Source: Flammulina velutipes (taxonomy: Eukaryota > Basidiomycota > Agaricomycetes > Agaricales > Physalacriaceae). Taken from it: 64,000 nt of DNA. Under the pieces are notes generated by a model. It was not told the origin of the DNA. It saw only the letters and a program-made list of their open reading frames with translations, and ran no database searches. Location of the stretch: positions 2,480,001 to 2,544,000 of the forward strand of contig CM022370.1 in the NCBI GenBank assembly GCA_011800155.1. The letters are read 5' to 3'. This document shows positions 24,567 through 36,344 of this stretch, piece after piece. Positions within the stretch are counted from its first letter, which is position 1; each line of letters opens with the position of its first letter. Both the position numbers and the translations under genes were made by a program.

Positions 24567-25925
24567 TCAAAAGAATACAGTATCGCGGTCCACAAATCTG
24601 TCCAGTTCTCTGTAATCATCTCTATCCTTTGAATACTGCCACAGCCACGCGTCCAACTCGCTCAGTTCCATACCCTTCATCCAAACCCGATCAGGCGCTG
24701 TTTCCCCTAGCCTCTTTGCCGTTGCCACAATCAATTCACAAGCGTCGATAGCTGCCGCCCGTAAAATGAATGACTGTTCCTTGTTGACCACAGGGCCCTC
24801 TCTCCGTCGTACGCTTGTCTTCTCGGCTGCAACGGGATTCGTCAACAATTTTTCCAGCTCTGATGCTTCAGTAAAAAGTGAATTGAGGCTGGGAGATGCC
24901 GATAGGTCTATCACGCCGAGATGTACCAGCATGGATGGTATGACGTTGTCGCTGAAGATAGGCAAGCTCTCCGTGGATGGGATGGGAAACGGTGGAGGGG
25001 ACATTGATCCAAATCGCACTCGAACTCCGTTAATCAAAAATAATGCCTTCTTGAAACAGTAGATCGCTATATAGGTATCGCGTCAGTTGCAGAGGTACAT
25101 GGATGATGGGGTAGATCTCACGTTCGTCGTTGACAACTGCCATATCTCGGAAGCCAGGAAAAGCGCGTACGAGCTGTAGATCGTTTCATTCGAAGCACAC
25201 CTCATCATAGATGAATAACTTACACGTTCGAGAATGACTTCCACATCTGCGCCGGCCGCTTTTCCTTTGTGTTTTGAGCCTTCGTCCAGTGCTTCGGCCA
25301 CAAAGGTCCCAAGATCAGGATAACCCGAGTTTACCAGAACGGTGCCCGTCTCGTTAAGAACGTTCGTGATAAGCTTAGCAAGCTCATACAATGGGCCACC
25401 CAGAGTTCCGACTGTGATCGCAGGGATCGAAGGGTGTGGTTTCTCTTCGTGGATGCTGACCCCCAAGATCTCCGCTACTTTGGTCACGTTGAGGTTGCTC
25501 ATGCCTTGGGCAGACATAAGATCGCCTTCTCCAGTAGTGGACACCAAGTACATCCCGAGCACAAACGCGCGCATGGAGTCCCATGCGCCACGTCCAGCCG
25601 CTTGATGCAAAGGGATGCGAAATCCGGAAGCGAAGTTGAGAAGCGAAACAACAGAGAGGACATTAAGTTCTGCTAGAGGCGAAGAGAAATTCAGGGGAAA
25701 CACCAGGCCTTGAGATTTGGATACTGATTTGAACGTAGACGTGAAGGCGGGAGAGAGGAGGAATCTTTCGATTGCCTTTTCAGTAATCTATGATAGAACG
25801 GCGCGATCAGAAAGCGTCGGGAGTCTTCAGAGCGTTCGACTCACTTCTATTTTTGCGGAGATGCGTGCACGACGCGACGATTCGCGGATTGCTGCCAAAT
25901 ACGAGCCCGAAGGAGGGAGAGACAT
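24567..25925 (-). CDS. Queuosine-salvage protein (DUF2419, queuosine 5'-phosphate N-glycosylase)
   Basis: Members of this family (human QNG1, formerly C9orf64) release the queuine base from queuosine 5'-phosphate so that eukaryotes, which cannot make queuine, can load it into tRNA. Four exons: 25925-25845, then 25787 to about 25224, a short one to about 25120, and the last ending at 24567. The start MSLPPSGSYLAAIRESSRRA is followed after a 57 nt intron by ITEKAIERFLLSPAF. The core shows FPLNFSSPLAELNVLSVVSL, GAWDSMRAFVLGMYL, GEGDLMSAQGMSNLNV and GTFVAEALDEGS; the C-terminus shows IFSDNVIPSMLVHLG, LRAAAIDACELIVA and LDAWLWQYSKDRDDY...RDTVFF, all characteristic of the Q_salvage family. Length is about 360 residues, normal for fungi. 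Confidence 0.9.
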
Positions 25926-26354
25926 GACAGTTAGTGGTCAAGCTTTGAATGAGTCAGAAGTGAACGCGTGACACGTCAAGCTTGTAAAATTGGGCGTAGT
26001 ATGAAGTATTCGGGGAAGTAGAGCGCGAAGTGTACAATGGAATAAATTGCCGAGTCCACATTGTCGGTTTTTAGGCGGGCGCAAATGCATCGGGGCGCCG
26101 TTTTGAAGCTCCCTGTTCGTTGTTGTGGTTTGGCAACTTGTAGCCGGGACTGGGTCAACAGTAAACACTTTTTCCTGCGCCGTCGCCACTCATACTGGTC
26201 ACCAGAGGGAAGGTGTGCATGCTAAATGAATCGTAGGTCATGGCGGATGACAGCGCTTTGGGGGCGGCGATTTCCGGTGGCGAAAGGTTTGCTTACCTCA
26301 TACAAATTCGCTCTTGTCCTCCAACTTACCTCGAGCTTGCTCGTCACTGCCACC
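25926..26354. promoter_or_regulatory. Divergent promoter region (queuosine salvage / pyruvate carrier)
   Basis: Start-to-start distance of 429 bases between oppositely oriented genes. No convincing TATA box. CT-rich tract just before the carrier start (26320-26350). Short ORFs here look incidental. Confidence 0.45.
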
Positions 26355-26891
26355 ATGTCCGCCCCAGCAAGCGCAGCCGCTACTTCCAAATTTACTGCCT
26401 TCCTGAATCATCCCGCTGGTGCGCCATGCTGTTATAGACCTCTGACCGTATTCCAACGCACACAATCTTTGCAGGTCCCAAGACGGTGTTCTTTTGGGCA
26501 CCAATGATGAAGTGGGGACTCGTCGCAGCTGGGCTCAAGGATCTCAGTCGGCCAGCGGAAAAGCTTAGTCTTCCTCAGAACCTGGGTGCGTTCACCTTCG
26601 GGCATTTCTTTGGGGACCCGATGCTGACTCGCGTGCCCAAACAGCACTAACCGCTACCGGATTCATTTGGGTACGATATGCCTTTGTTATCACGCCCGTG
26701 AACTACAGTCTTGCGGGTGTAAGTCCCCTCCCTCGTCTGCCCATTCCCGACTTATAGGCTCCAGGTCAACTTTTTCGTTGGATTAAGTGGTCTAACCCAG
26801 ATTGCACGTATTGCCAAGTGCGTAGTATATCTTTATCGACTGCTCATGTTATTGACCCCCACGCAGTTATAAATGGTCTACCAAGAGCTAG
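26355..26891 (+). CDS. Mitochondrial pyruvate carrier subunit (MPC2/MPC3 type)
   Basis: Half of the heterodimer that moves pyruvate into the matrix. The start MSAPASAAATSKFTAFLNHP joins after an intron to GPKTVFFWAPMMKWGLVAAG and LKDLSRPAEKLSLPQN, then LALTATGFIWVRYAFVITPV, NYSLAGVNFFVGLSGLTQIA and a basic end NYKWSTKS. These are the hallmark helices of the MPC family; the FWAPMMKWGLV and YSLAGVNF blocks fit MPC2/3 rather than MPC1. Five exons; the length of about 107 residues is usual. It ends 94 bp from the convergent APQ12-like gene. The partner MPC1 is not in the window. Confidence 0.92.
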
Positions 26892-26985
26892 ATACTACTG
26901 CTTATCATATATTCCTTCCATGAATTGAAGACCATACGTGCGCCTCAGTAAGACTGCTAAATTACAACCGCCGATACCTGGAACC

Positions 26986-27669
26986 TCAACGCGAAACCGA
27001 TGTTTTGCCTTTGCCTGTCTTGCCGTCACCTTCCACGGGTACTGCCATGATGTCCTTCATCTGGTCCCACCACTCTGATATCTTGCCGATGATTGCCTTC
27101 GGGTCCAGCTCATCAGCGTGTGTGAGCTGCTCTGGCTGCTGATTCCAAGCACGATGGCGGTCGAACGACTCCCAAACACGGGGTCGATTGGGTGGATAAC
27201 GTGTCTGCGACTGAGACGTGGTCCGCGGTATGTTGGCGTTCGCGCCGTTGATGGCATCCATAGCTAAGCCGACCAATCCTCCGGTCGACAAACGCGAGTT
27301 GTTTGATTGGGGTGATTGTTGTTGACTTGCCATCATCCAACCCGCGCCGCCCATGAGCGCGCCAAATATGATTCCCCATTTGACGAAGAAAAAGCTCGTT
27401 CGAAGCATCCAAGACGCTGTGCGATAGAGACTGGCAAGCGCCAGGTACGCGCCGAAGATGGCAATAAGGGGAGGCAGAACAGTTTGTGTGTCCCATTCCG
27501 TTGGATGTTTAGCCATCATCGCGGCTGTAAGTGTGTACACTGCCTGCGCGAAGGCCAGACCGTGCGAGAGGAGATAGAGAAGAAGAGAATATAGAGGCGA
27601 AGGCAAATTGTCCGAGAGGAATTGGAGTACGTCGTTCATTATAGGATCTGACATGACTGTTCTCTCCAA
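26986..27669 (-). CDS. APQ12-like nuclear-envelope/ER membrane protein
   Basis: Single exon of 227 codons from 27669, or 222 from the ATG at 27654 (MSDPIMNDVLQFL). Helices are at about residues 25-50 (LYSLLLYLLSHGLAFAQAVY), 65-85 (VLPPLIAIFGAYLALASLY) and 90-112 (LRTSFFFVKWGIIFGALMGG), followed by a soluble Ser/Gln/Arg-rich tail with a Trp motif near ISEWWDQM. The two long hairpin-like helices with YRTASWMLRTSFFFVKW resemble fungal Apq12, which works with Brr6/Brl1 in nuclear pore assembly and membrane fluidity. The match is by pattern, so it could be another small ER hairpin protein. Confidence 0.65.
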   Translation of the reverse strand: MERTVMSDPIMNDVLQFLSDNLPSPLYSLLLYLLSHGLAFAQAVYTLTAAMMAKHPTEWDTQTVLPPLIAIFGAYLALASLYRTASWMLRTSFFFVKWGIIFGALMGGAGWMMASQQQSPQSNNSRLSTGGLVGLAMDAINGANANIPRTTSQSQTRYPPNRPRVWESFDRHRAWNQQPEQLTHADELDPKAIIGKISEWWDQMKDIMAVPVEGDGKTGKGKTSVSR

Positions 27670-27887
27670 AGTTCAAAGAGCACAAGTCCACGGCGCGGAG
27701 GCATGTCTCGATTATGTAAGCAGGACCCTCGATAAATTGTTTGGCTCTGGTTGATCCAGGGGGTGATGCCGGCTTCCCGGCATCTCTCGAGGTATAAGTT
27801 CGCGACCGAGATGTACCCCGACTTTACTTCCTTCCCACCACCAACTCCAAATCTTGTCCCTTTTACTTTTCCCTTGTCGATATCACC

Positions 27888-28525
27888 ATGGCCATGAAAA
27901 GGAAGTTCGACGATGCCGGTGACGTCGCCAACAAGGTAGACGCGCTCGTATTTTCAGCTTTGACCGCGTTTATTGACCCCGTTTAGGACGCTAAGCAGCT
28001 CAAGCTTGCCGTCCCATTCCCGAACTGTGCTGAGCTTGACTCGGACGTGGCTATGACTGACGCAGAACCTCTTTACTCTCAATTCCATGTTCGCGCCTCG
28101 TCCAACGCCAGTTCAACCGACTCCGACACGTCCGAGGAAGATTCCCGTCGGTCTTTTTCGTTCCTGTGACACGTGACCTTGTTGATCGACTTTCCCCAGC
28201 TTGCTACCCCGCATTTGATCTGTATCCTCATTCTTTCTTTGGTGCTAGTGATTCGATGGACACCAACGACGCTCACTCAGCCTCAGTCCCAGTTGGTCTT
28301 ATCCAGCCTTCCAAGGGATTTGCTCATCATGGGTGGGTGCAATAATTTCTTTCGGCGTGCAATCTTTTCCATCGTTGTATGCTCATTCTTTTCGTCGTAA
28401 TCAGTTCGAACTGCTCTCAAATTCCCAAGCTACGAGTCGCCTGCTCCCCAGGAGTCAGTGGTCAACGTACGATGTGGAGCTTCTGCGAACAATGCGGCGC
28501 CATCTCAATGGTCGAATCCGAATGA
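27888..28525 (+). CDS. Small fungal protein with C-terminal Cys pairs, unknown function
   Basis: Four exons: ATG at 27888 (MAMKRKFDDAGDVANK), then DAKQLKLAVPFPNCAELDSD..., a third exon CYPAFDLYPHSFFGASDSMD..., and a last exon from about 28403 that ends at TGA 28523-28525. Only the frame giving SNCSQIPKLRVACSPGVSG, RTMWSFCEQCGAISMVESE and stop is protein-like; the other frame (longer ORF to 28596) lacks sense. The CxxC in CEQCG plus Cys residues upstream could bind zinc. The middle is Ser/Asp-rich and the N-terminus basic with a possible nuclear signal KRKF. A pyrimidine-rich 5' UTR (27830-27885) and TATAAG near 27793 suggest good expression. No named family recognised. Confidence 0.72.
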
Positions 28526-29637
28526 AGCATCAAATGCGCCGCGATTTCGACAATCTTACCAACTCATTCCCTTCGTCGACCCCCTCCCTAACCTAACCTA
28601 AAACCCGCCTTGCTCTCTTTTTGCTCTCGTTCGGCACTCTTGAACTACGTTATCCCTTTCATTATTCCCACCCTCCTGGCGACTCCCTCTCTACCAATGC
28701 CTCGTATCCCATCCCTAAAAGACAACATCATCCTACCGTACGCGCTCAACTTCAGAAACCCTCGGGATCCGCCATCATTGCCATACTTTGCTACACATAG
28801 CTTTACACACTCGGACTGCTCGTTGTACTTGTATCATATATGCTTTTGTTGCTTGATATTCTTATTTAAATGCTTTGGTACTCAAACCGAACGAACTTCG
28901 TGAGCAATGAAATGCGCCTGCGCCACATAGATCTATTTCACGCCACAGGGGCTTGCTTTTCTGAAAAATTTGCCGACGGCCTACAAAGCTTGGTTTATCT
29001 TGGCAATTGGGTTATTTTTGGACCTACAAGACTGCTCTTGCCAAATGTGTTACGCACTGTCACTGTGCTGGATTCCTCGCTCTTCGACATATTTGTGCTC
29101 TGTTGTATGTCTCTTATCAATGGCATCCAGGATATTCGTGCAACTGTAAAACTGGTGAGTTTTCCGTGTCGTACTTTGATTCAGATTTAGTAATTTGCCT
29201 CCCCGCATCTGCAGATGATACATTCTATTCAGGGAGAAGCCATTTTGTCATGTGGAGGTGGCGCAGTAATGTATTCCCATCACCGTGAAGAAGCCTTATT
29301 CTACGCCGGTTCTCTCAGGCCACAAAGTAGAGAAAACGTTAAAACTTGTGTATCTGGATAGGCGACAGCAACACAACCCGTCTTGTGCAAGACTCACCTT
29401 GAAGTCTTTGGAAACTATGCGTCATAGATGGTTTCAATAATGGTGGAGCTGCGAGCTTTGTATGTACCGGTCTTGCGACATACTCGCTGCCGAAAATGCG
29501 GTTCCATCAAGGCTCGAATGCCCCCCGGCTCCAATTATGACGTCCAAGAAGTGTTAGGTATCAATTGTTTTTTTTGGAACAGTATAAAAACGGTTTTACA
29601 GAATCACAGGAATCCCCCAGATTTCCCCAGATCGAAC
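28526..29637. other. Intergenic region with MFS promoter
   Basis: About 1.1 kb. It begins with a C/T-rich probable 3' UTR; short ORFs on the + strand (28610-28903, 28870-29190, 29007-29288) overlap one another and resemble nothing known. No repeats seen. The TATA box of the next gene lies at its end. Confidence 0.45.
29583..29590 (+). promoter_or_regulatory. TATA box of the MFS transporter
   Basis: TATAAAAA lies 55 bp upstream of the start codon at 29638; a short distance, so the transcript would have a very short leader. Confidence 0.5.
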
Positions 29638-32070
29638 ATGGCGACTTCGAGCGAAAAGCCCTCTGTTGAGAAGCGTGAATCGGAGTCGTTCCGAGAGGTC
29701 ACCAACCCAGATCCAGACAAGATTTCTACCGAGAATATTAACGCGAAGCTCGCCAATCCCCTTGCTGGTCTGTCGCACGATGAGCTCATCCAAGGAGCGA
29801 AAGACTTCGCGAAGCAGTTCGACCTGGAGGACCTCTCCGAGGAAATTCAGAAGGGTGCGCTGATTGCGCAGGACCCGACTGCGTTCGAGAATCTGCCCAT
29901 GTTGGACGACGCTGATAGGGACATCCTGAGGAGGGAACTTACCCACCGATGGTCCCAGCCCAAGACCCTGTACTACCTTGTCATTCTCTGCTCAGTCGCG
30001 GCGGCTGTACAAGGAGTAAGTCCTGAATGTTCTTCGTCGTCATTTCGAAATACTAACCGCCGGTTCTTCCAGATGGACGAAACAGTCATCAACGGCGCCC
30101 AACTCTTCTATCCTGCTCAGTTTGGTATCGATCCTAACGCAGAAGGAGCGGATTCCGGAAGGAACCAATGGCTCATGGGTTTGGTCAATTCTGCGCCTTA
30201 CCTGTGTTGTGCTGTCTTCGGTTGTTGGCTCACGGATCCCGTAAGTGGTAGTACAGCTCAAACATAATCTTCCTAACACTTGTATCTCAGCTGAACAAAT
30301 TCTTTGGCCGACGAGGAACTATCTTCATTACCGCAACCTTCTCCTTCCTCACCTGTATATGGCAAGGTGTAACAAATTCCTGGCAACACCTCTTCATCGC
30401 GCGATTCTTCTTGGGTATCGGTATCGGACCGAAAAGTGCCACTGTTCCTGTCTATGCAGCAGAGTGCGCGCCTCCCCCCATTCGTGGTGCCCTTGTTATG
30501 ATGTGGCAGACTTGGACGGCGTTCGGAATCATGCTTGGATTTGTCTCTGATTTGTGCTTCTTCAACGTTCCCGATAAGCCAAATATCACAGGCCTCAACT
30601 GGCGCCTAATGTTGGGCAGCGTAAATATAACTACTCCACTTGCTGACAACACGCTAACCATTCCATGATAGGCCGGATTTCCTGCGCTTTTCATTATGGC
30701 GCAGGTTTACTTGTGTCCGGAATCCCCTCGTTGGTACATGATGAAGGGACGCTATCGTGATGCATTTGAATCTCTGGCAAGGTTACGCTTCAGCAAAGTG
30801 CAAGCAGCTCGGGACCTTTATTGTATGCCATTCATTTCTCCTCGTATTTACACCGACTCATCGGACTCGTAGACATCCATGTTCTCCTAGAAGCAGAAAA
30901 GTCTGTCGAAAAGAAACACAGCAAGATCGTTGAGCTATTCACCGTCCCTCGTAATCGTCGCGCTGCTCTGGCATCGTTCATCGTCATGTTCATGCAGCAA
31001 TTGTGAGTTTTACATTGCGGCGGCCGCGTTTTCTATAGCTAATTAATCCCTATCTACAGTTGTGGTATCAACATCATCGCATATTACTCGGCCAGTATCT
31101 TCGAGCAGGCCAATTTTTCCCACATACAGGCGCTCCTTGCTTCGTGGGGTTTCGGAATGGTCAACTGGGTTTTCGCTTTCCCCGCGGTTTACACCATTGA
31201 TACGTTCGGACGGAGGAACTTGCTTCTCACGACCTTCCCTCTAATGGCTATCTTCCTCCTCATGACTGGATTTGCATTGTTCGTCCCTTCTATAATTTGT
31301 GTTTAGGATTTGCTTTGACGTAGATTGATAGCTACATCCCGGAAAGTTCTGGCCAAGCACGTATTGGAGTCATCGCAACGGGAATTTATCTGTTCACGGC
31401 GTGTTACTCCCCCGGAGAAGGTCCTGTGCCGTTTACTGTACGTTCTTCCTGTCTATGCTATCTCACCTTGGCTTATCATACATATCACGCCGCCCCCTCC
31501 AGTATTCGGCTGAGGCGTTCCCACTGTATATCCGTGACGTCGGCATGTCTTATGCTACAGCGACTTTATGGTTCTTGTGAGTGGTGTAGTTCTTATCTCC
31601 TCATAATAATGGCTGAATTTGTTCGCGTTCAGTAACTTCGTCGTTGCTATAACATTCCCTCGACTTTTGGGTGCGTTCAAGCCCCAAGGTGCGTTCGGAT
31701 GGTACGCCGGATGGAAGTAAGTCTATCAATGTATACGATTATTGTGCAAGTCTCATGTTGAGTTAGCGTATTCGGATTCTTCGCTGTGCTCTTGTTCTTG
31801 CCCGAGACTAAGGCACTGTCTCTCGAAGAATTGGATCAAGGTTGGTCCAAACTTTGAGTCTCGTAGATCTATACTAACTTCTCTGCAGTCTTCAGTGTCC
31901 CAACGCACATTCACGCTGCTTACCAGATAAAGGCACTCCCTCACAACATCAAGAAATACATCTTCCGTATGAAAGTAGATGACCTACCGCCACTGTACGA
32001 GCACGAAGGTAGTGTCGGGTACGAGGATGCCAAGAAGACGTATGCGCCTGGGGGAGCCGGCCATGCATGA
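29638..32070 (+). CDS. MFS sugar/inositol-type transporter
   Basis: Twelve-helix major facilitator, plasma membrane, probably a proton-coupled sugar or polyol importer. It has a long soluble N-terminus of about 110 residues ([20 protein letters not shown]) before the first helix. Family marks: [95 protein letters not shown] and the end [20 protein letters not shown]. Around ten short introns. The PESPRW and FLPETK motifs are the sugar-porter signatures; the extended N-terminus is typical of a subgroup in agarics. The substrate cannot be read from the sequence. Confidence 0.9.
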
Positions 32071-32256
32071 AAGACTTACGAAAAGATGTTAAACTATTTA
32101 AACCTGTAAATGTACGCCTTGCGAATTCATAACCTGTACCCGTTTTCGAAAGGATAGAGAATGTGGATGCGTGGGAAAAGCAGGCGTCATTACATACTTT
32201 GAACATACACCGCCATCTTCATGACATTGCTGTTGTACATGCTCCGCTGAACGTCA

Positions 32257-33680
32257 ATGACTCAGACAACATACCTCCAATACGAGGCGCCTTGTAAGTC
32301 GAAAACAAGACCTTTAACACACGGAGAATAACGTGTTATAGGGCCGGTGCACAGTCTCGACTGGTGCAAAACTCCTTCGCCAGGCCAACATCTATGGCCC
32401 CGATCTGCATATCGACTGGGAATCGCGTCCTTTGCTGAGAACTTCAACAATCGCATCGCCGTGGTTGGGCTCCAAGATGAACGAGTGCTCGTTGAGGACG
32501 ACTATACTGACTACCCCGACTTTGTAACGCTATGCGAAGTCGCCCATGGATACCCCGCGACCAGCCTACAATGGCAGCCAGCCTCTGCCGTCAACCACGC
32601 ATGGTCCAATAAGGCGCCAGCAACAGAATTGTTGGCGACGACGGGCGACGCGCTACGGATCTGGGAGTACGCTAGTGATGCAACGTCGCAGATGTCAAAT
32701 TATGTTGGAAGGCAGAGCGCGCCAATCAATCACAGCCTATCGTTAAAGACAGCGTTATCTGGCGTGCGTTCCCATATTTATGTCCTATAAGTCTTCGCTG
32801 AATGTTGTCCAGCAATCCAAGGTGCAAAGCCAATCAACGGGAGCGCCTCTCACCAACTTCTCCTGGAACGAGAAAGTACCCAGCCTCATCGTTACATCTT
32901 CCATTGACACGACATGCACTGTCTGGAATATTGATACCGCCTCGGCTGTAACTCAACTCATCGCCCACGACCGAGAAGTCTACGATGTAGCTTGGTTGCC
33001 CGGATCAACAGACATCTTCGTGTCCGTGGGAGCTGATGGCAGTCTGCGCGCGTTCGATTTGAGAAGTCTCGAGCACTCAACCATCCTGTATGAAACGCCC
33101 GCACCCAAGAATGTTGCCCCTTCTGCTTCCCCATCTGCCAGTGCACGCCCTCCCACCTCTCCTTTACTCAGAATCGCGTTCAACCCCCTTGACTCTAATT
33201 ACATGTCCACCTTCCACATGGACGGCTCTGAGGTGCAGATATTAGACATGCGCTCTCCTGGACAGCCGGTGATAGAACTGAAAGCTCATTCATCTCCCAT
33301 CAACGCCCTGGGTTGGGGCTCTGCAGAACATCCTCTTCTGGCCACAGCAGGTAAGCCGGTAGTTCGCCTCCCGGAGGTGGCGCACATACTAATAGGTTCT
33401 AGCTGATGATTGTCAATTGTTACTTTGGGATCTCTCCAATTATACACAGCCAGGAGCGTCACCCCGCAGCGCTGGATCACGATTGAACAGCCCGAGACCG
33501 GATGTCAAAAAGCGGGTAGTGACCGAACCAGTCATGGCCTACACATCGCCGAGCCAGATAACGAACTTGGCCTGGTCGCCGTTGATAAAGGGAATGACAA
33601 TGAATAGCGGGTTCTCGACGGGCACTGGGGAGTGGGTGGCGATAGCAAGTGGCAAGTCCATACGGGCGTTGAAGGTATGA
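32257..33680 (+). CDS. WD40 protein of the DCAF7/HAN11/AN11 family
   Basis: Scaffold beta-propeller that in other eukaryotes binds DYRK kinases and CUL4-DDB1. A tiny first exon (MTQTTYLQYEAP) splices to WPVHSLDWCKTP at about 32342. Then RLGIASFAENFNNRIAVVGL, PATSLQWQPA, LLATTGDALRIWEY, FSWNEKVPSLIVTSSIDTTC, VYDVAWLPGSTDIFVSVGAD, LRIAFNPLDSNYMSTFHMDG and LLLWDLSNYTQPG, ending FSTGTGEWVAIASGKSIRAL. This order of repeats, with the SIDTTCTVWNI and RAFDLRSLEHSTILYE blocks, is characteristic of DCAF7. Four introns. Length of about 390 residues includes a Ser/Pro insert at 33105-33165. Confidence 0.9.
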
Positions 33681-34069
33681 GAGGGTGGTAATGCACTCAA
33701 ACCCTTACTGGTCGTGTGCAAGCCGCAGGGCTTGGTTGAGGGGAGAGATAACGGCTGGGCATATGAATTTGAATGTGTGTATCGCGACGTCGGCAGACGG
33801 GGACGGCTGTATTTATCAGGTCCTGTTATCGTTGAAGATAGGACGTGTCAGTAGTTTGTCCAAGAATCAGCCACAACGCCCAGCAATAGACCCGCTTATC
33901 ATTGGTGGTGTGGTCTGGTGTGGCTAGGCACATGGAGATCTTGTGTGATCTACCCTCCACATGGACAGGTCGCTCCCCGTCTCTGAAATCCCTTTATAAC
34001 CGTAGTCCGAATGATACTTCAACCTTGAGCTTGTTGGTTCTTGCCGCCGTCAGTTTTCACTGTCCCGTA
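33681..34069. other. Intergenic spacer, 389 bases
   Basis: 3' UTR of the WD40 gene and promoter of the nucleoside transporter. TTTATAACC near 33990 could be a weak TATA element. Nothing else seen. Confidence 0.4.
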
Positions 34070-36344
34070 ATGGATTCTCCCCGTCCTGAGCCTCATCCCT
34101 ACACGTCGCCAGCTGTGGCGCCAGCTGAGCGCACGGCGTCGCTTCGCAAGACAAACAGCAGCACTGGCTCGATCGATGAAAAAGCTGCTGCTCGGGATCC
34201 TGAGGTCGTTCTCACCCAGGACGTCGACCAGGAGGAGGAGAAGAAGCCTTCGATCTACCAACGTTTCCGCCCGTTCATTTTGGCGGGAGTCGCGGCCGTC
34301 ATTCTAGGCTGGTGGGTTAGTTCTATCGTGCTCAAGGCGACTCGCCATCGTTGGTAAGTTTTTTCTCAATCATCTCCATCGGAGACCAAATTTGACCGAC
34401 TTTTTCATTCAAGGATCGTTCAAACCCTTTGGGCGTGGTTCTTTATCTTGTGCGTGGCTTTTCCACTATTCAATCGGCAGCAATTGACAGACTGACGCCC
34501 ATAAGAGTAATTGCATTCCGGTTTATTCCCAACTCTGTCGTAACCAAACCCGTGTCCGCCGTCTGGATGCCTCTGGTACAGACGCCATGGTACAAGCTCA
34601 GCTATAGGATCAGACTGGCTATCGGCTGGCTGTGTCTCTTGGGCATTGTCTTTGGTTCTGCCTTTGGATTCGAGCTCCAAGGAGTCAGTGTTCAGCCGCT
34701 TTTCATTACCATCCGCTAATTTTACCCAGAACTCAACCTATGGCGATCGTGCTATTTCCGTGCTCGGACTCTTTGTCTTCCAGTTCTGCTTGTGGCTTTC
34801 ATCCAAGCGTCGATCGGAAGTACCATGGTCTGTCAACTCGACTCTTCGTTTCTGTGTCTCTAATATGCATCAGGCCTACCGTTATCGTGGGGCTATTCCT
34901 CCAACAAGCCATTGCTCTTTTTGTCTTGAAGAGTGGCGCTGGCTTTTCCATTTTTAAATGGATTGCAACCCTTGCCGCCGACTTTCTTGAATGTGCCTAC
35001 GCTGGTGCCGGATTCTTCTTCGACCAGGAAACTATCGAGAAGCACTGGTTCTTCGTTAACACAGTCAGCATTCAACATGCGCCTACAGTGTTATTCGTCT
35101 CCTGACCGCTGTCAATAGCTTGGTTCTATCATCTTCTTCGTTGCGTTTGTGCAAATGATGTACTATCTCGGTGTTATGCAGTGGATCCTAACCTACTTGT
35201 AAGTCTTTCAACGTTCGTATTCTGCTTTTGAAATGTATTAACCGTCGAAAAAGTGCATGGTTATTCTTCAAGTTGATGAACGTTTCGGGCGCTGAAGCTG
35301 TCGTCGCTGCTTCTTCCCCGTGGATTGGCCAAGGAGAATCTGCATGTCTCGTCCGACCATACGTCGACCTCATGACAGATTCTGAGATCCGTACGTATTC
35401 TCGCCACATGCCAATCCTTCGAGACACCATACTCACACGCGGTCAGACTTAACCATGACCTCTGGATTCTCTACCATTGCTGGTTCCGTGTTGTCGGCTT
35501 ATATCTCCTTGGGTGTTCCCGCTGAGAACCTGGTCACGTCGTCTGTCATGAGTATACCCGCCTCGATTGCTATTTCCAAGATGCGCATCCCAGAGCTTGA
35601 CGAGCCTGTGACCCGTGGTCAGGTCATTATTGACCGTGGTGAAAGCAAGGAGAAACAGCCGGTAAGTCCTGTCTTTGGTCTTCGCTTCAAATAGTGAGCT
35701 TTATTCCAGACGAATGCGCTCCATGCCTTCAGTCAAGGAGCCGTGTTTGGTCTTATCGTTGCCGGACAAATCTTGTAAGTTATTTTTCTTCGCCGTTACG
35801 AAAGTAAAATGCTCATATACTCTTTCCTATCAAGGACAAACGTGTTGACAGTTTTGGCTCTCGTCGCTGCCATTAACGGTTTGCTCACTTGGATCGGACA
35901 CGGCTTTGGTATCAACCACTTGACACTGCAACTCATCATTGGATACGTCTTCTATCCAGTCACATTTTTCCTTGGTGTTCCCCGCAATGAGATCCTACGC
36001 GTCGCACGTCTTATCGCTACCAAGCTCGTCGCCAATGAGTTCGCTGCGTATCTGGAGCTCCAATCACTGATGGAATCTCCTGATGCCCTCTCACATCGTG
36101 GATACACCATTGCGTCCTACGCACTGTGTGGCTTCGCCAACCTTGGATCGCTCGGTATCCAGATTGGCGTCCTCGGCGCGTTAGCACCTTCCAAAGGCAA
36201 GGTCATCGCCCGCCTTGCTGCTTCCGCGATGATATGTGGCTTCATATCGACATTGCAAACTGCAGGCATTGCGTACGTCTAATTTTCTCTTTGTCGCTGG
36301 TAACCTGATACTGATTTATTTCAAATAGTGGTATGCTTGTGTAA
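34070..36344 (+). CDS. Concentrative nucleoside transporter (CNT family)
   Basis: Plasma-membrane importer of nucleosides, driven by H+ or Na+. The start [18 protein letters not shown] is a soluble Ser-rich tail. Helices follow from [20 protein letters not shown]. The core domain has [20 protein letters not shown], the re-entrant [20 protein letters not shown], the first binding motif [20 protein letters not shown], then the second half with [39 protein letters not shown] and the second motif at [12 protein letters not shown] with [20 protein letters not shown]. These are diagnostic CNT blocks, including the QGESA and NEFAAY motifs. Roughly ten introns; the last splice (to 36329) gives the end AGMLV. 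Specificity for purines or pyrimidines cannot be decided. Confidence 0.93.

Noticed and set aside
24567..27669. Possible gene cluster linking NAD kinase, queuosine salvage and pyruvate carrier
   Set aside because: Different strands and pathways; fungal housekeeping genes are often adjacent without functional linkage.
27740..27780. TGGTTGATCCAGGGGG, reminiscent of the 18S rRNA 5' end
   Set aside because: Only about ten bases match; there is no further rRNA similarity. It is a chance match in a promoter region.
33902..34069. Longer N-terminus for the nucleoside transporter from ATG 33902
   Set aside because: The extra residues look like translated leader DNA; the ATG at 34070 has better context and a typical soluble start.
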